A DNA stretch of 64,000 nucleotides, from NCBI RefSeq assembly GCF_012927125.1, contig NZ_JABBFZ010000007.1, forward strand, positions 62,001 through 126,000, read 5' to 3'. Below are positions 26,435-35,780 of the stretch, one piece after another; the first letter of the stretch is position 1; every line of letters begins with the position of its first letter. The translations under genes were made by a program, and so were the position numbers. The DNA comes from Paraburkholderia antibiotica (GTDB lineage: Bacteria; Pseudomonadota; Gammaproteobacteria; Burkholderiales; Burkholderiaceae). The notes beneath the pieces are model-generated. The model made no database searches, was not told where the DNA came from, and was given only the letters and a program-made list of their open reading frames with translations.

Positions 26435-27933
26435 CAGATCTCCCAATCGAAATCGTCGCGCGCCGTGGTCGAAGCGCCACGCGTCGCCGTCGGCTGAGGC
26501 GTGGAAGCCGCTGCTGCCGCCGCCGAGCGCACATACGCGGACGCCGCCTGCGCACCCGCCAGGCCCGCCGCCCCCGCAGCACTTGCCGTCATCCCCGGCG
26601 TGCCGCCGCCGATCTCGCGAATCGTCAGTCCCTGCAACTCGATGCCCGCCGCCGCGAGCCGTTGACGGAAGCTGTCGCCCTGCGTCGAGAGCCGTGCCGC
26701 GCCGTTCGGGCTCGCCTGCACTCGCGCGGTCAGTCGCATGCCGGTCAGCGTCAGTTCGGCATCGACGGTGCCGAGCGTCGGCAGCGACAACGTTAAGCGT
26801 GTGCGCCACGGCTGGTCGTCCTCGCTCGCGAGGCCCCCGCCGCTGCGATCCCATTCGTCGCCGTCCTGCTCGACGGTCCAATCCAGTCGAGCGCCGGGCC
26901 ACGCTTCGCCGCTCCAGCGAAACTGCCCGGTCGCCAGCAGATCGAGCTGCTGGCGCACCAGCGGCACGGTCGCAGGATGAACCGCCGCGGCCATCGCCTG
27001 CGCGTTCTGCGTCGCATCCGCATCGGCGGTCTGCGGCGCGCCGCCATGCAGCCCCGCGTGCGTGGACTGGCCGTTCAGGTCCGACACCGAACTCGCCAGC
27101 ACCTCGCCCGCGGCCAGGCGCGCAGCCTGCGCGGTCAGAATCGACGGCATCGCATGCGCGGCGGCGTTGGGGTCGGTCGGCGCACCTGCAAAGTTGCCCA
27201 GCGCGCCGTTCGCCGTGCCGCCCGGGTTGCCTGGGTTGCCACGTGGCATTGCGGTCGCCATGTCATCGGCCGACGCACCCGTCTGGCTCGGCCACGCGCC
27301 GGCGCCCGGCACAGCGGTCCCGTCATCCGCGTCGCTCCAGCCAGGTGTCACCGCCAAGCCGGCCACCAGCCGGTTTTGCGCCTCGCCCGCCAGTTCGGCC
27401 GGCGAGCGTTGGCCGACCAGCCAGGCCGCGAGATGCGCTTCGTAGAACAGGCCGCTGTCGCCGACCGTGCGGGCGAGCGCGGCCGCCAATGCTGCGACCG
27501 GCACTTCGGCGGCGGCCACGCTGGCGGCGGCGGTCGCGCTGGTTGTGGTTGTCCCGGTGGCGGAAGCGTTGGGCGTGGAGGAAGTCGACGAGGAGGAGGA
27601 AGCGTTGGTCGCCGCATCGAGCGGCACGCCTTCGACGGCGACGGCGACGTCGAGCGCCGGTGCGGCCGGCCAGATCGGCGTGTCGCCGAGCACGGCGGGC
27701 GTCGCTTCGCCGCCGGAATGCGCGATCGCGTTGAGCGTCAGCGCGACCGCCGACAACGCGGTTTGCGCGGACGGCTGCGGCGCGGCCGTCGGTTGGGTCA
27801 CGACCTCGGCCGGCGCGGTATCGACGCCGGTCGCGCCGGTCTGCGACGTGGTCGCGGTTCCCGGCGCGATGCCGAGCAGGCTGTCGATCCGGCTCGAAAG
27901 CACCGCAGTAATGGCCGAATCGATTCCGTTCAT
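26434..27933 (-). CDS. FliK-like hook-length control family protein (second FliK)
   Basis: A 499-residue Ala/Thr/Ser-rich protein. The first two thirds are low complexity without clear folds. The C-terminal part (about residues 365-470: LSLPTLGTVDAELTLTGMRLTARVQA then a Gln-rich helix and GIELQGLTIREI) resembles the FliK C-terminal substrate-specificity domain. A canonical fliK lies at 35781-37292, so this is a paralogue. It is coupled to the FlhB-C-like gene and follows fliT, so it probably belongs to the fliST transcript. Whether it sets hook length, filament cap timing or something else is not known. Confidence 0.75.
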   Translation of the reverse strand: MNGIDSAITAVLSSRIDSLLGIAPGTATTSQTGATGVDTAPAEVVTQPTAAPQPSAQTALSAVALTLNAIAHSGGEATPAVLGDTPIWPAAPALDVAVAVEGVPLDAATNASSSSSTSSTPNASATGTTTTSATAAASVAAAEVPVAALAAALARTVGDSGLFYEAHLAAWLVGQRSPAELAGEAQNRLVAGLAVTPGWSDADDGTAVPGAGAWPSQTGASADDMATAMPRGNPGNPGGTANGALGNFAGAPTDPNAAAHAMPSILTAQAARLAAGEVLASSVSDLNGQSTHAGLHGGAPQTADADATQNAQAMAAAVHPATVPLVRQQLDLLATGQFRWSGEAWPGARLDWTVEQDGDEWDRSGGGLASEDDQPWRTRLTLSLPTLGTVDAELTLTGMRLTARVQASPNGAARLSTQGDSFRQRLAAAGIELQGLTIREIGGGTPGMTASAAGAAGLAGAQAASAYVRSAAAAAASTPQPTATRGASTTARDDFDWEI

Positions 27934-27963
27934 GCCGGTTCCCTGGTCGCATCGGCGGCAGCG

Positions 27964-28176
27964 CGCCCGATGCTCTGATTGCTCTGGTCGTTCGGGCCCG
28001 CATCGCGCGGCAGCGGATCATGCCGGCATGCGCACGCAGCTCCATCGCGCTTGCCCATCGCCTCCGCAGCTCACGCAACATCGCCCGATGCTCTGGTCGT
28101 TCAGGCCGTATCGCGCGGCGGTAGATCGTGCCGGCACACGCACGGCAGCCGTATCGCCCGCACGGCTCACACAACA
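27964..28176. repeat. Degenerate tandem duplication between fliT and the FliK-like gene
   Basis: Two copies, about 117 and 94 bases, both starting CGCCCGATGCTCTG and sharing CTCTGGTCGTTC, ATCGCGCGGC, ATCGTGCCGGCA (variants) and GCTCACRCAACA. It lies in the 319-base gap (27934-28252) that otherwise holds no gene. The function, if any, is unknown. Confidence 0.65.
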
Positions 28177-28252
28177 CCCGCAACACCCGGGCGGCATGAG
28201 CGACATGAGCGGCGTTCGCGCGCCCCATGGCGCAAGCCCCCACGCGCCACCT

Positions 28253-28579
28253 TCAGCGCGCGCCGTACAACTCCTTCAGCACGCGCGTCGGCCGGCCGGC
28301 GAACAGCGCCGACAGATTCGCCATGCGTGGATTCGCGAGATCGCGGATCGCGGCGTCGTCGGCGAGAATCTGGCGGATCAGCGCGTATTTGCGCAGCCGT
28401 TCGGTTTCGTCGAGCTTGACGCCGTCGTCGGCTTCGCGCAGCGCGTCGACCAGATGCCGATACTCGTCCTGCAAATGGACGAGATCGGTCCACAGCGCAC
28501 GCCGGGCAGCGATCAGCATCTGGCAGGACAACGCGGCCACCGCTTCATAGCGGGCAAAATATTCTGCGTTCGATGTCAT
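28253..28579 (-). CDS. fliT: Flagellar protein FliT
   Basis: A 108-residue, mostly alpha-helical protein. In the flagellar system FliT is the cytoplasmic chaperone of the filament cap FliD and, in enterics, an anti-FlhDC factor. Its position directly after fliS (four-base overlap), its size and its helix pattern support the call; sequence conservation in this family is low. The ATG at 28579 is chosen because it overlaps the fliS stop. Confidence 0.8.
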   Translation of the reverse strand: MTSNAEYFARYEAVAALSCQMLIAARRALWTDLVHLQDEYRHLVDALREADDGVKLDETERLRKYALIRQILADDAAIRDLANPRMANLSALFAGRPTRVLKELYGAR

Positions 28580-29010
28580 CGCAGGCTTTCCGCGGCTGGC
28601 TGGGCTGCCATCCGCGCGACCTCCGGGGCAATCCCGATCCATGCCTCTTCGAGCGTCGCAAGCAGACCGTCGACTTCCACGAGCATCGCCTCGCTCTGTT
28701 TGATGTTGGCTTCCAGCAGCCGGCGCTTCATGTAGTCGTACAGCGCGTTCAGCCGCCCCGCGATTTCGCCGCCCACCTCGAGGTTGAGCGACTGCTGCAA
28801 TCCGCTCTCGACGATCCGGATCGCCTTGCTGATCGCCATTCCGCGCTCAGCCACATTACCTTGCTGCAGATGCATGCGCGCCTGCGCGATCGCCTGGCGC
28901 GCGCCCTGGTACAACAACACGATGAGACGATGCGGACTTGCGCCCATCACGGCCGTCTCGACACCGACGCGCGCATACGCATTGGCTCCAGCGTGTCCCG
29001 GGGAAAACAT
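28576..29010 (-). CDS. fliS: Flagellar export chaperone FliS
   Basis: A 144-residue helical chaperone that binds flagellin before export. It has the FliS core YARVGVETAVMGASPHRLIVLLY, then the helices around NVAERGMAISKAIRIVESG and NLEVGGEIAGRLNALYDYM. GAGGAGGAG lies before ATG 29010, ruling out the upstream ATG at 29082. fliC and fliD are not in the window, so fliST has been separated from its usual fliCD neighbours. A sigma-28-like promoter sits at 29098-29125. Confidence 0.93.
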   Translation of the reverse strand: MFSPGHAGANAYARVGVETAVMGASPHRLIVLLYQGARQAIAQARMHLQQGNVAERGMAISKAIRIVESGLQQSLNLEVGGEIAGRLNALYDYMKRRLLEANIKQSEAMLVEVDGLLATLEEAWIGIAPEVARMAAQPAAESLR

Positions 29011-29441
29011 CGGCGCTCCTCCTCTGATACTGACTGCGGTTGACTCGTGGCATGGCCGCGCCGCGCGTCGCCGCGCCCGCACTGACCTGTACCCTGGTTA
29101 TCGGATGGCCAGCGACAAAGCTTTAGGCCAATGTAAGGAGGGGTGAGAGGCGCTGACCCGGCGCGCGCCGACATCGCCCACGAGGCCTCGGGCGGCGCAT
29201 GGAACACAGCGCAAGGCAGCACGAAGCGCAGCGCGAACAGGCGATGCCAGGCGGCACGAACCGGTGCTGCTGCGAAGCGGTTGTGAAGCGGTCGCAAGAC
29301 CGCGCCAACGCCAACGCCCATGCACATGCCAACGCCCACACCGCACACCGCACACCGGCAATGGCAATGGCATCGGCACCACCGCCAGTCACGCCGCCGC
29401 GCAGCATCCACGCGTCGGCGCGCAACCTCGCGCGAGCCCGC
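29011..29441. other. Intergenic region, fliS to fliE
   Basis: About 430 bases without a recognised gene. It holds the sigma-28-like promoter at 29098-29125. At 29290-29370 there is low-complexity sequence of repeated CAACGCC/CATGCC/CACACCG and GGCAATGG units. Reading frames across it look like by-products of this repetition. Confidence 0.55.
29098..29125 (-). promoter_or_regulatory. Sigma-28 (FliA)-like promoter of fliS-fliT
   Basis: On the minus strand TAAAGCTT, 12 bases, then TCCGATAA, against the FliA consensus TAAAGTTT-N11-GCCGATAA. The spacing is one base longer than ideal, or 11 if the -35 is read as TAAAGCTTT. It lies 88 bases before the fliS start codon. Confidence 0.55.
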
Positions 29442-29777
29442 TCAGATCGACATCTGCGCGATCTCGTTGTAGGCGGAGACCAGCTTGTTGCGCACCTGCA
29501 GGCCAAACTGGAAGCCGACGTTGGCCTTCTGCATGTCGACCATCACGTCGTTCAGCGACACGTTCGACGAGCCGAGTTCGAACGCCTGCGATTCGCTGAC
29601 CGCGGTCTGCTGGTCGCTGCTGATCTTGTCGAGCGACGCCTTCAGCGCCGACGCGAAACTCGTCGGCGAGGCCGCGCCGGACTGTTCTGCCGCCGGGCTC
29701 GTGCCGCCGGCCGCCTGCGCCGCCATCGCCTGCATCTGTTGCAGCGCCGACGACAACGCGTTCACGGGCATGGTCAT
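29442..29777 (-). CDS. fliE: Flagellar hook-basal body complex protein FliE
   Basis: A 111-residue MS-ring/rod junction protein. The family's conserved C-terminal block is present: [38 protein letters not shown] (in two parts, residues about 73-110). The N-terminal part is Ala/Ser-rich. GGAG sits five to six bases before ATG 29777. It is divergent from fliF, the standard arrangement. Confidence 0.96.
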   Translation of the reverse strand: MTMPVNALSSALQQMQAMAAQAAGGTSPAAEQSGAASPTSFASALKASLDKISSDQQTAVSESQAFELGSSNVSLNDVMVDMQKANVGFQFGLQVRNKLVSAYNEIAQMSI

Positions 29778-29891
29778 GTTTTCTCCGTTGAATGAACGAA
29801 CGGCTTGCCGACAGGCTCACCGATCTGGCTGAAAGCATAGCAGCGGCCCCTGCGGGAAAGTCCCGAAACTAGGGGGGAAACCCGGCTCTAT

Positions 29892-29908
29892 TCAAGCAAT
29901 CGGCTTGA
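29892..29908. promoter_or_regulatory. Inverted repeat in the fliE / fliF divergent promoter region
   Basis: TCAAGC-AATCG-GCTTGA is a perfect 6-5-6 inverted repeat, with GGCTC/GAGCC just outside. It sits roughly midway between the fliE and fliF starts, so it could bind a flagellar master regulator. No regulator can be assigned. Confidence 0.35.
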
Positions 29909-30017
29909 GCCGTGCCCCGGATAATTTCAACGGTGAAAGTCTCTGTCCGTCCGCCCGCCGAGCCCCGGCGCGAGCGCGCGACAGAACGCCAAAGCATCCC
30001 CCGGAGATACCCGACGC

Positions 30018-31814
30018 ATGGATTCGTCAGCCAACTCGTTGATCAACCCCGACGCCCGCATGGGGCTCGCCGGCGCGCAGCCCGCGCCCGGGCAAGCCGC
30101 CGCTGGCCAGGCCGGCGGCGGCGCCGACCTCGGCGGGCTCGGTGGCCTCGGCGCCATGGGCGGCAACTTCGGTCAGCGCCTGTCCGGCCTCGCGCAGATG
30201 CGCGGCAATCCGCGCGCGCCGCTGGTGTTCGCGATCGCGCTGCTGGTGGCGGTCGTCGCGGGCCTGTTCCTGTGGTCGCGCGCACCGGACTACAAGGTGC
30301 TCTACAGCAACCTGTCGGACCGCGACGGCGGCTCGATCATCGCCGCGCTGCAACAGGCCAACATCCCGTACAAGCTGTCCGACAGCGGTGGCGCGATCCT
30401 CGTGCCGGCCGAGCAGGTTCACGAGATGCGTCTGCGTCTCGCGTCGCAGGGTCTGCCGAAGAGCGGCTCGGTCGGCTTCGAGCTGATGGACAACCAGAAA
30501 TTCGGCATCAGCCAGTTCGACGAGCAGATCAACTATCAGCGCGCGCTCGAAGGCGAGCTGGAGCGCACGATCGAATCGATCTCGTCGGTGAAGTCGGCGC
30601 GCGTGCATCTGGCGATCCCGAAGCCGACCGTGTTCGTGCGCGACAAGGAACCGCCGTCGGCGTCGGTGCTGGTCAAGCTGTATCCGGGCCGCGTGCTCGA
30701 CGAAGGCCAGGTGGTCGCGATCACGCACATGGTTGCGTCGGCGGTGCCGGAAATGCCGGCCAAGGGCGTGACGATCCTCGACCAGGACGGCAATCTGCTG
30801 ACCCAGCCGAGCAACGGCAGCGGTCTCGACGCGACGCAGTTGAAGTTCCGCCAGCAGATCGAGCGCAACACCCAGCAACGCATCGACGCGATCCTCGCGC
30901 CGCTGTTCGGCCCCGGCAACGCGCATTCGCAGGTCAGCGCCGACATCGACTTCTCGCACAGCGAACAGACCTCGGAAAACTACGGCCCGAACGGCAATCC
31001 GCAGCAGGCGGCGATCCGTAGCCAGCAGACCAGCAGCGCGACGGAAATGTCGCAGGGCGGCGCCTCGGGCGTGCCGGGCGCACTGTCGAACCAGCCGCCG
31101 CAACCGGCGTCCGCGCCGATCGTCGCCGGCAACGGCGCGAGCGGCGTAACCACCACGCCGGTCAGCGATCACAAGGACGCGACCACCAACTACGAACTCG
31201 ACAAGACCGTGCGCCACATCGACCAGCCGATGGGCGGCATCCGCCGGCTGTCGGTCGCGGTGGTCGTCAACTATCTGCGGGTCGTCGACGCGAAGGGTCA
31301 CGCGACGATGCAGCCGGTCAGCGCCGACAAGCTCGCGCAGATCACCCAACTGGTGAAGGACGCGATGGGCTTCGACGCGCAGCGCGGCGACTCGGTCAAC
31401 GTGGTCAATAGCGCGTTCACCGCCGAAGTCGATCCGAACGCCGACCTGCCCTGGTGGCGCACGCCGGACATGCTCGCGCTCTACAAGCAGATCGCGACCT
31501 ACCTCGGCATCGGCGCGGTGGCCCTGTTCCTGTACTTCGTGATGGTCAAGCCGGCGCTGCGCCGCGCGTTCCCGCCGCCGCCCGCGCCGGTCGCCGCGCT
31601 GCCCTCGCCCGACGAGCCGGTGCTGCTCGACGGCATCCCGGCCGAGGAACGCGACGGCGCGGTCGTCGAGATCGAGGCCGACGCCGAGAAGCTCGCGCTC
31701 GAAAACGCGAAGCACAAATATGAGCGGAACCTGGAGTTCGCGCGCAGCATCGCGCGTCAGGATCCGAAGATCGTAGCAACCGTCGTCAAGAACTGGGTGT
31801 CCGATGAGCGCTGA
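30018..31814 (+). CDS. fliF: Flagellar MS-ring protein FliF
   Basis: A 598-residue inner-membrane ring protein on which the flagellum is built. A Gly/Ala-rich cytoplasmic N-terminus is followed by TM1 (about residues 65-90, APLVFAIALLVAVVAGLFLW), the YscJ/FliF ring-building domains (YKVLYSNLSDRDGGSIIAAL onward), a Ser/Thr-rich loop around 340-390, TM2 (about 492-515) and the C-terminal FliG-binding helix DPKIVATVVKNWVSDE. It is first in fliFGHIJK and overlaps fliG by 11 bases. Confidence 0.97.
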   Translation: MDSSANSLINPDARMGLAGAQPAPGQAAAGQAGGGADLGGLGGLGAMGGNFGQRLSGLAQMRGNPRAPLVFAIALLVAVVAGLFLWSRAPDYKVLYSNLSDRDGGSIIAALQQANIPYKLSDSGGAILVPAEQVHEMRLRLASQGLPKSGSVGFELMDNQKFGISQFDEQINYQRALEGELERTIESISSVKSARVHLAIPKPTVFVRDKEPPSASVLVKLYPGRVLDEGQVVAITHMVASAVPEMPAKGVTILDQDGNLLTQPSNGSGLDATQLKFRQQIERNTQQRIDAILAPLFGPGNAHSQVSADIDFSHSEQTSENYGPNGNPQQAAIRSQQTSSATEMSQGGASGVPGALSNQPPQPASAPIVAGNGASGVTTTPVSDHKDATTNYELDKTVRHIDQPMGGIRRLSVAVVVNYLRVVDAKGHATMQPVSADKLAQITQLVKDAMGFDAQRGDSVNVVNSAFTAEVDPNADLPWWRTPDMLALYKQIATYLGIGAVALFLYFVMVKPALRRAFPPPPAPVAALPSPDEPVLLDGIPAEERDGAVVEIEADAEKLALENAKHKYERNLEFARSIARQDPKIVATVVKNWVSDER

Positions 31815-32799
31815 AGGCGTAATGAAGAGCGCGCTGCTGCTGATGTCGATCGGCGAGGAAGAGGCGGCGCAGGTGTTCAAGTTTCTGGGCCCCCGTGAGG
31901 TCCAGAAGATCGGCGTCGCGATGGCCGCGCTGAAGAACGTGACGCGCGAGCAGATCGACGAAGTGCTGCAGGAGTTCTGCAAGGAAGCCGAGCAGCACAC
32001 CGGCATGTCGCTCGATTCGAACGAGTACATCCGTTCGGTGCTGACCAAGGCGCTCGGCGACGACAAGGCCGGCGTGATCATCGACCGGATTTTGCAGGGC
32101 AGCGACACGAGCGGCATCGAAGGGCTGAAGTGGATGGACTCGGCCGCGGTCGCGGAGCTGATCAAGAACGAGCATCCGCAGATCATCGCGACGATCCTCG
32201 TGCATCTGGATCGCGATCAGGCCTCGGAAATCGTCGGCTGCTTCAGCGACCGACTGCGCAACGACGTACTGCTGCGCATCGCGACGCTCGACGGCATCCA
32301 GCCGGCCGCGCTGCGCGAACTCGACGACGTGCTGACGGCCCTGCTATCCGGCAGCGACAACCTCAAGCGCAGCCCGATGGGCGGCATCCGCACCGCCGCC
32401 GAGATCCTCAACTTCATGTCGAGCAATCACGAGGAAGGCGTGATCGAAAACGTCCGCCAGTACGACGCCGAACTCGCGCAGAAGATCATCGACCAGATGT
32501 TCGTGTTCGAGAACCTGCTCGACCTCGAAGACCGCGCGATCCAGTTGCTGCTGAAGGAAGTCGAGTCCGAGGCGCTGATCATTTCGCTGAAGGGCGCGCC
32601 GCCCGCGCTGCGTCAGAAGTTCCTGTCGAACATGTCGCAACGCGCGGCCGAACTGCTCGCCGAAGACCTCGACGCGCGCGGCCCGGTGCGCGTGTCGGAA
32701 GTCGAGACGCAACAGCGCCGCATCCTGCAGATCGTGCGCAACCTCGCCGAGAGCGGCCAGATCGTGCTCGGCGGCAAGGCGGAAGACGCCTATGTCTGA
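31804..32799 (+). CDS. fliG: Flagellar motor switch protein FliG
   Basis: A 331-residue rotor protein that couples stator ion flow to torque. Seen: N-terminal GVMKSALLLMSIGEEEAAQVFKFL (FliF-binding), the middle-domain EHPQ motif in NEHPQIIATILVHLD, and the C-terminal torque region FENLLDLEDRAIQLLLKEVESE with charged residues of the stator-facing helix. Full family length. Overlaps both neighbours. Confidence 0.97.
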   Translation: MSAEGVMKSALLLMSIGEEEAAQVFKFLGPREVQKIGVAMAALKNVTREQIDEVLQEFCKEAEQHTGMSLDSNEYIRSVLTKALGDDKAGVIIDRILQGSDTSGIEGLKWMDSAAVAELIKNEHPQIIATILVHLDRDQASEIVGCFSDRLRNDVLLRIATLDGIQPAALRELDDVLTALLSGSDNLKRSPMGGIRTAAEILNFMSSNHEEGVIENVRQYDAELAQKIIDQMFVFENLLDLEDRAIQLLLKEVESEALIISLKGAPPALRQKFLSNMSQRAAELLAEDLDARGPVRVSEVETQQRRILQIVRNLAESGQIVLGGKAEDAYV

Positions 32800-33475
32800 T
32801 CCGAACTCCGCGGCGAAGGAAAGCCTCTCGGCCTACCAGCGCTGGGAGATGGCATCGTTCGATCCGGTGCCGCCCGCGCCGCCGCCGGCCGAACCCGAAT
32901 TCGACGAGCGCGCGTTCGAAGCCGAACTCGACCGCCGTCGCGACGCCGCGCATGCACAAGGCGTCGCGACCGGCCACGTGGCCGGCCAGGCGCTCGGCTA
33001 TCAGGCCGGCTACGACCAGGGCCACGCGCGCGGTTTCGAGCAGGGCCAGGCCGAGGCGCGCGAACAGGCGATGCAGCTCGCCGCGCTCGCCGAAACCTTC
33101 CGAACCGCGCTCGACGGCGCGCAGCACACGATCTCCGAAACGCTGATCGCACTCGCCCTCGATATCGCGCAGCAGGTGGTGCGCCAGCACGTACAGCATG
33201 ACCCGACCGCGCTGATCGCGGCCGCGCGCGAAGTGCTGGCCGCCGAGCCCGCGCTGACCGGCGCGCCGGCGCTGATCGTCAGTCCCGCCGATCTGCCGGT
33301 CGTCGAGGCGTATCTGCTGGAAGAATTGCAAACGCGCGGCTGGACCGTGCGCACCGACTCATCGGTCGAACGTGGCGGCTGCCGCGCGCAGGCCGGCAGC
33401 GGCGAAGTGGACGCCGGCATCGACACGCGCTGGCAGCGCGTCGCCGCCGCGCTCGGCAAGGTGAGCACATGGTGA
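32792..33475 (+). CDS. fliH: Flagellar assembly protein FliH
   Basis: A 227-residue regulator of the FliI export ATPase. The centre contains the GxxxG glycine repeats typical of FliH ([21 protein letters not shown]), followed by a long helix and a C-terminal FliI-binding domain ([21 protein letters not shown]). Residues 1-45 are acidic and Pro-rich. It overlaps fliG by 8 and fliI by 7 bases. Confidence 0.93.
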   Translation: MSDPNSAAKESLSAYQRWEMASFDPVPPAPPPAEPEFDERAFEAELDRRRDAAHAQGVATGHVAGQALGYQAGYDQGHARGFEQGQAEAREQAMQLAALAETFRTALDGAQHTISETLIALALDIAQQVVRQHVQHDPTALIAAAREVLAAEPALTGAPALIVSPADLPVVEAYLLEELQTRGWTVRTDSSVERGGCRAQAGSGEVDAGIDTRWQRVAAALGKVSTW

Positions 33476-35154
33476 AGCCGACCGTCGAAGAAATCCGCGC
33501 GAGCGATCTGACGCCGCTCGAACGCGAACTGGCGCTGGCGTCGTTCAGCGCCGAGGAGCTTGCCCAGGCGCCGGAGCCTGGAAGCCTCGCGGAGCTGGAG
33601 AGCGCGATCGCCGCGGCCAGCGAGGCGCATGCCGCGCCGCATCAGCATCAGCATCCGGCGAGCGGTGCGGCCGTCAGCCGTGATTCCGCCACAAACACCG
33701 TAGCTGCCGCCGACACCGGCGTTGCAGCAACACGAACGGCGGCTCACGTGCCGCCTCCCCCGCCCTACGATCCCGCGCTCGACACCAATCCGCACACGCA
33801 GGCCTGGCGCGGCCAGCTCGACGCACTGCGCGCGCGCAACGCGATCGCCAAGCCGCTGCGCGCATGCGGACGTCTGACGCGCGCGGCCGGTCTGGTGCTC
33901 GAAGCGGTCGGGCTGCGTCTGTCGGTCGGCGCCGAGGTGATGATCGAATTGCCGCCTGGCAGTTCGCTGCCGATGGCCGAAGCCGAAGTAGTCGGCTTCT
34001 CCGGCGACAAACTGTTCCTGATGCCGACCACCGAAGTGATCGGCCTGCTGCCCGGCGCGCGCGTCTATCCGCTCGAAACCGCGCCGATCGCTGATCCGCT
34101 CGCGGGCGCGAAGCGTCTGCCGGTCGGCTGGGAGTTGCTCGGCCGCGTGCTCGATGCGTCGGGCCGGCCGCTCGATGGACTCGGCCCGCTCGGCGCGCAA
34201 ACCGACGCGCCGCTGTCCGCACCCGTCATCAACCCGCTGAACCGCGAGCCGATCCACAAGGTGCTCGACGTCGGCGTGCGCGCGATCAACGCGCTGCTGA
34301 CCGTCGGACGCGGTCAGCGCATGGGTTTGTTCGCGGGGTCTGGCGTCGGTAAATCGGTGCTGCTCGGCACAATGGCACGCTACACCAGCGCCGAAGTGAT
34401 CGTGATCGGCCTGATCGGCGAACGCGGCCGCGAAGTGAAAGAGTTCATCGAACAGATCCTCGGCGAGGAGGGGCTCGCGCGCTCGGTCGTGATCGCCGCG
34501 CCCGCCGACGTGTCGCCGCTGCTGCGCATGCAGGCGGCCGCGTACTCGACCTCGCTCGCCGAATATTTCCGCGACCAGGGCAAGCACGTGCTGCTGCTGA
34601 TGGATTCGCTGACCCGCTACGCGATGGCGCAGCGCGAGATCGCGCTGGCCGTCGGCGAACCGCCGGCGACCAAGGGCTATCCGCCGTCGGTGTTCGCGAA
34701 GCTGCCGGCGCTCGTCGAGCGTACCGGCAACGGCCCGGCGGGCGGCGGTTCGATCACCGCGTTCTACACGGTGCTCACCGAAGGCGACGACCAGCAGGAC
34801 CCGATCGCCGATTCGGCGCGCGCGATTCTCGACGGCCACATCGTGCTGTCGCGCTCGCTCGCCGAAGCGGGCCACTATCCGGCAATCGATATCGAAGCGT
34901 CGATTAGCCGGGCAATGACCGCGCTGATCGACGATAACCACCTGAATAAAACGCGTATGTTCAAGCAGATGCTGTCGCGCTACCAGCGCAACCGCGATCT
35001 GATCAACGTCGGCGCATATTCGAGCGGGCGCGACGCGGTGCTCGATCGCGCGATCGCGTTGTATCCACGCATGGAACAGTTTCTGCAACAAGGCTTTCGC
35101 GAGTGCGCGAACTTTCAACCGAGCATCGACATGCTGAACGCGCTGTTCGTTTAA
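33469..35154 (+). CDS. fliI: Flagellum-specific ATPase FliI
   Basis: A 561-residue export ATPase related to F1-beta. Walker A is [11 protein letters not shown] (about residues 288-298), Walker B is [21 protein letters not shown], and the C-terminal helices include SAYPAALFV-like NALFV at the end. Most FliI proteins are about 440-480 residues; here about 90-100 extra Ala/Pro/His-rich residues precede the conserved N-terminal barrel (from about residue 105, [14 protein letters not shown]). This extension is common in some Burkholderiales but is longer than average. Confidence 0.95.
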   Translation: MVKPTVEEIRASDLTPLERELALASFSAEELAQAPEPGSLAELESAIAAASEAHAAPHQHQHPASGAAVSRDSATNTVAAADTGVAATRTAAHVPPPPPYDPALDTNPHTQAWRGQLDALRARNAIAKPLRACGRLTRAAGLVLEAVGLRLSVGAEVMIELPPGSSLPMAEAEVVGFSGDKLFLMPTTEVIGLLPGARVYPLETAPIADPLAGAKRLPVGWELLGRVLDASGRPLDGLGPLGAQTDAPLSAPVINPLNREPIHKVLDVGVRAINALLTVGRGQRMGLFAGSGVGKSVLLGTMARYTSAEVIVIGLIGERGREVKEFIEQILGEEGLARSVVIAAPADVSPLLRMQAAAYSTSLAEYFRDQGKHVLLLMDSLTRYAMAQREIALAVGEPPATKGYPPSVFAKLPALVERTGNGPAGGGSITAFYTVLTEGDDQQDPIADSARAILDGHIVLSRSLAEAGHYPAIDIEASISRAMTALIDDNHLNKTRMFKQMLSRYQRNRDLINVGAYSSGRDAVLDRAIALYPRMEQFLQQGFRECANFQPSIDMLNALFV

Positions 35155-35231
35155 GCACGCGTTCGCCGGCGCGCCGAGAGCGTGCGGCGAGCGAAGAACA
35201 GGCAACCTGAACCGGCCCGAGGAGGCTGACG

Positions 35232-35681
35232 ATGGCGAAACATTTTCCGATCAAGACGCTGATCGGTCTCGCGCAGGACGACGTCGACGCCGCAGCGCAG
35301 CGCCTGGGTCGCGCGCAGCGCGAGCGCAACGACGTCGCCGCGCAGCTCGATGCGTTGGTGCAGTACCGCGACGAGTACCACGCGCGCTTCACCGAGAGCG
35401 CGCAGTCGGGCATGCCGGCCGGCAACATGCGTAACTTCCAGGCATTCATCGACACGCTTGATGCCGCGATCGAACAGCAGCGCAACCTGCTGAACTCGGC
35501 GACCGCGCGCGTCGAAGCGGCGAAGCCCGACTGGCAGCGTCAGAAACAGAAACTCGGCTCGTACGAAGTGTTGCAGGCGCGCGGCGAAGCGGCCGAAGCG
35601 AAAGTCACCGCGCGGCGCGAGCAGCGCGACGCCGACGAATACGCAGCGCGAATTCTGCGCATGCGCGCCGAGGGCGCGTAA
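35232..35681 (+). CDS. fliJ: Flagellar export protein FliJ
   Basis: A 149-residue antiparallel coiled-coil protein, rich in Ala, Arg, Gln and Glu throughout (for example LIGLAQDDVDAAAQRLGRAQ, then RVEAAKPDWQRQKQKLGSYE). It works as the stalk-like escort of the FliI/FliH ATPase. GAGG lies seven to ten bases before ATG 35232. Assignment relies on length, composition and position between fliI and fliK. Confidence 0.93.
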   Translation: MAKHFPIKTLIGLAQDDVDAAAQRLGRAQRERNDVAAQLDALVQYRDEYHARFTESAQSGMPAGNMRNFQAFIDTLDAAIEQQRNLLNSATARVEAAKPDWQRQKQKLGSYEVLQARGEAAEAKVTARREQRDADEYAARILRMRAEGA

Positions 35682-35780
35682 AACACGCGGGCCGTAGGCG
35701 ACGCAGCATGCGCATCACGTGCATCACGTGCATCGCACACGCCCGGCCTCACCCCGTTTGACGGATTGACAGGATTCCTT

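Noticed and set aside
29903..29917. Possible sigma-54 promoter for fliE (GGCACG-like box on the minus strand)
   Set aside because: GG and GC are at the right distance, but the -12 element is AAGC instead of TTGC and no second case was found near the other flagellar genes.
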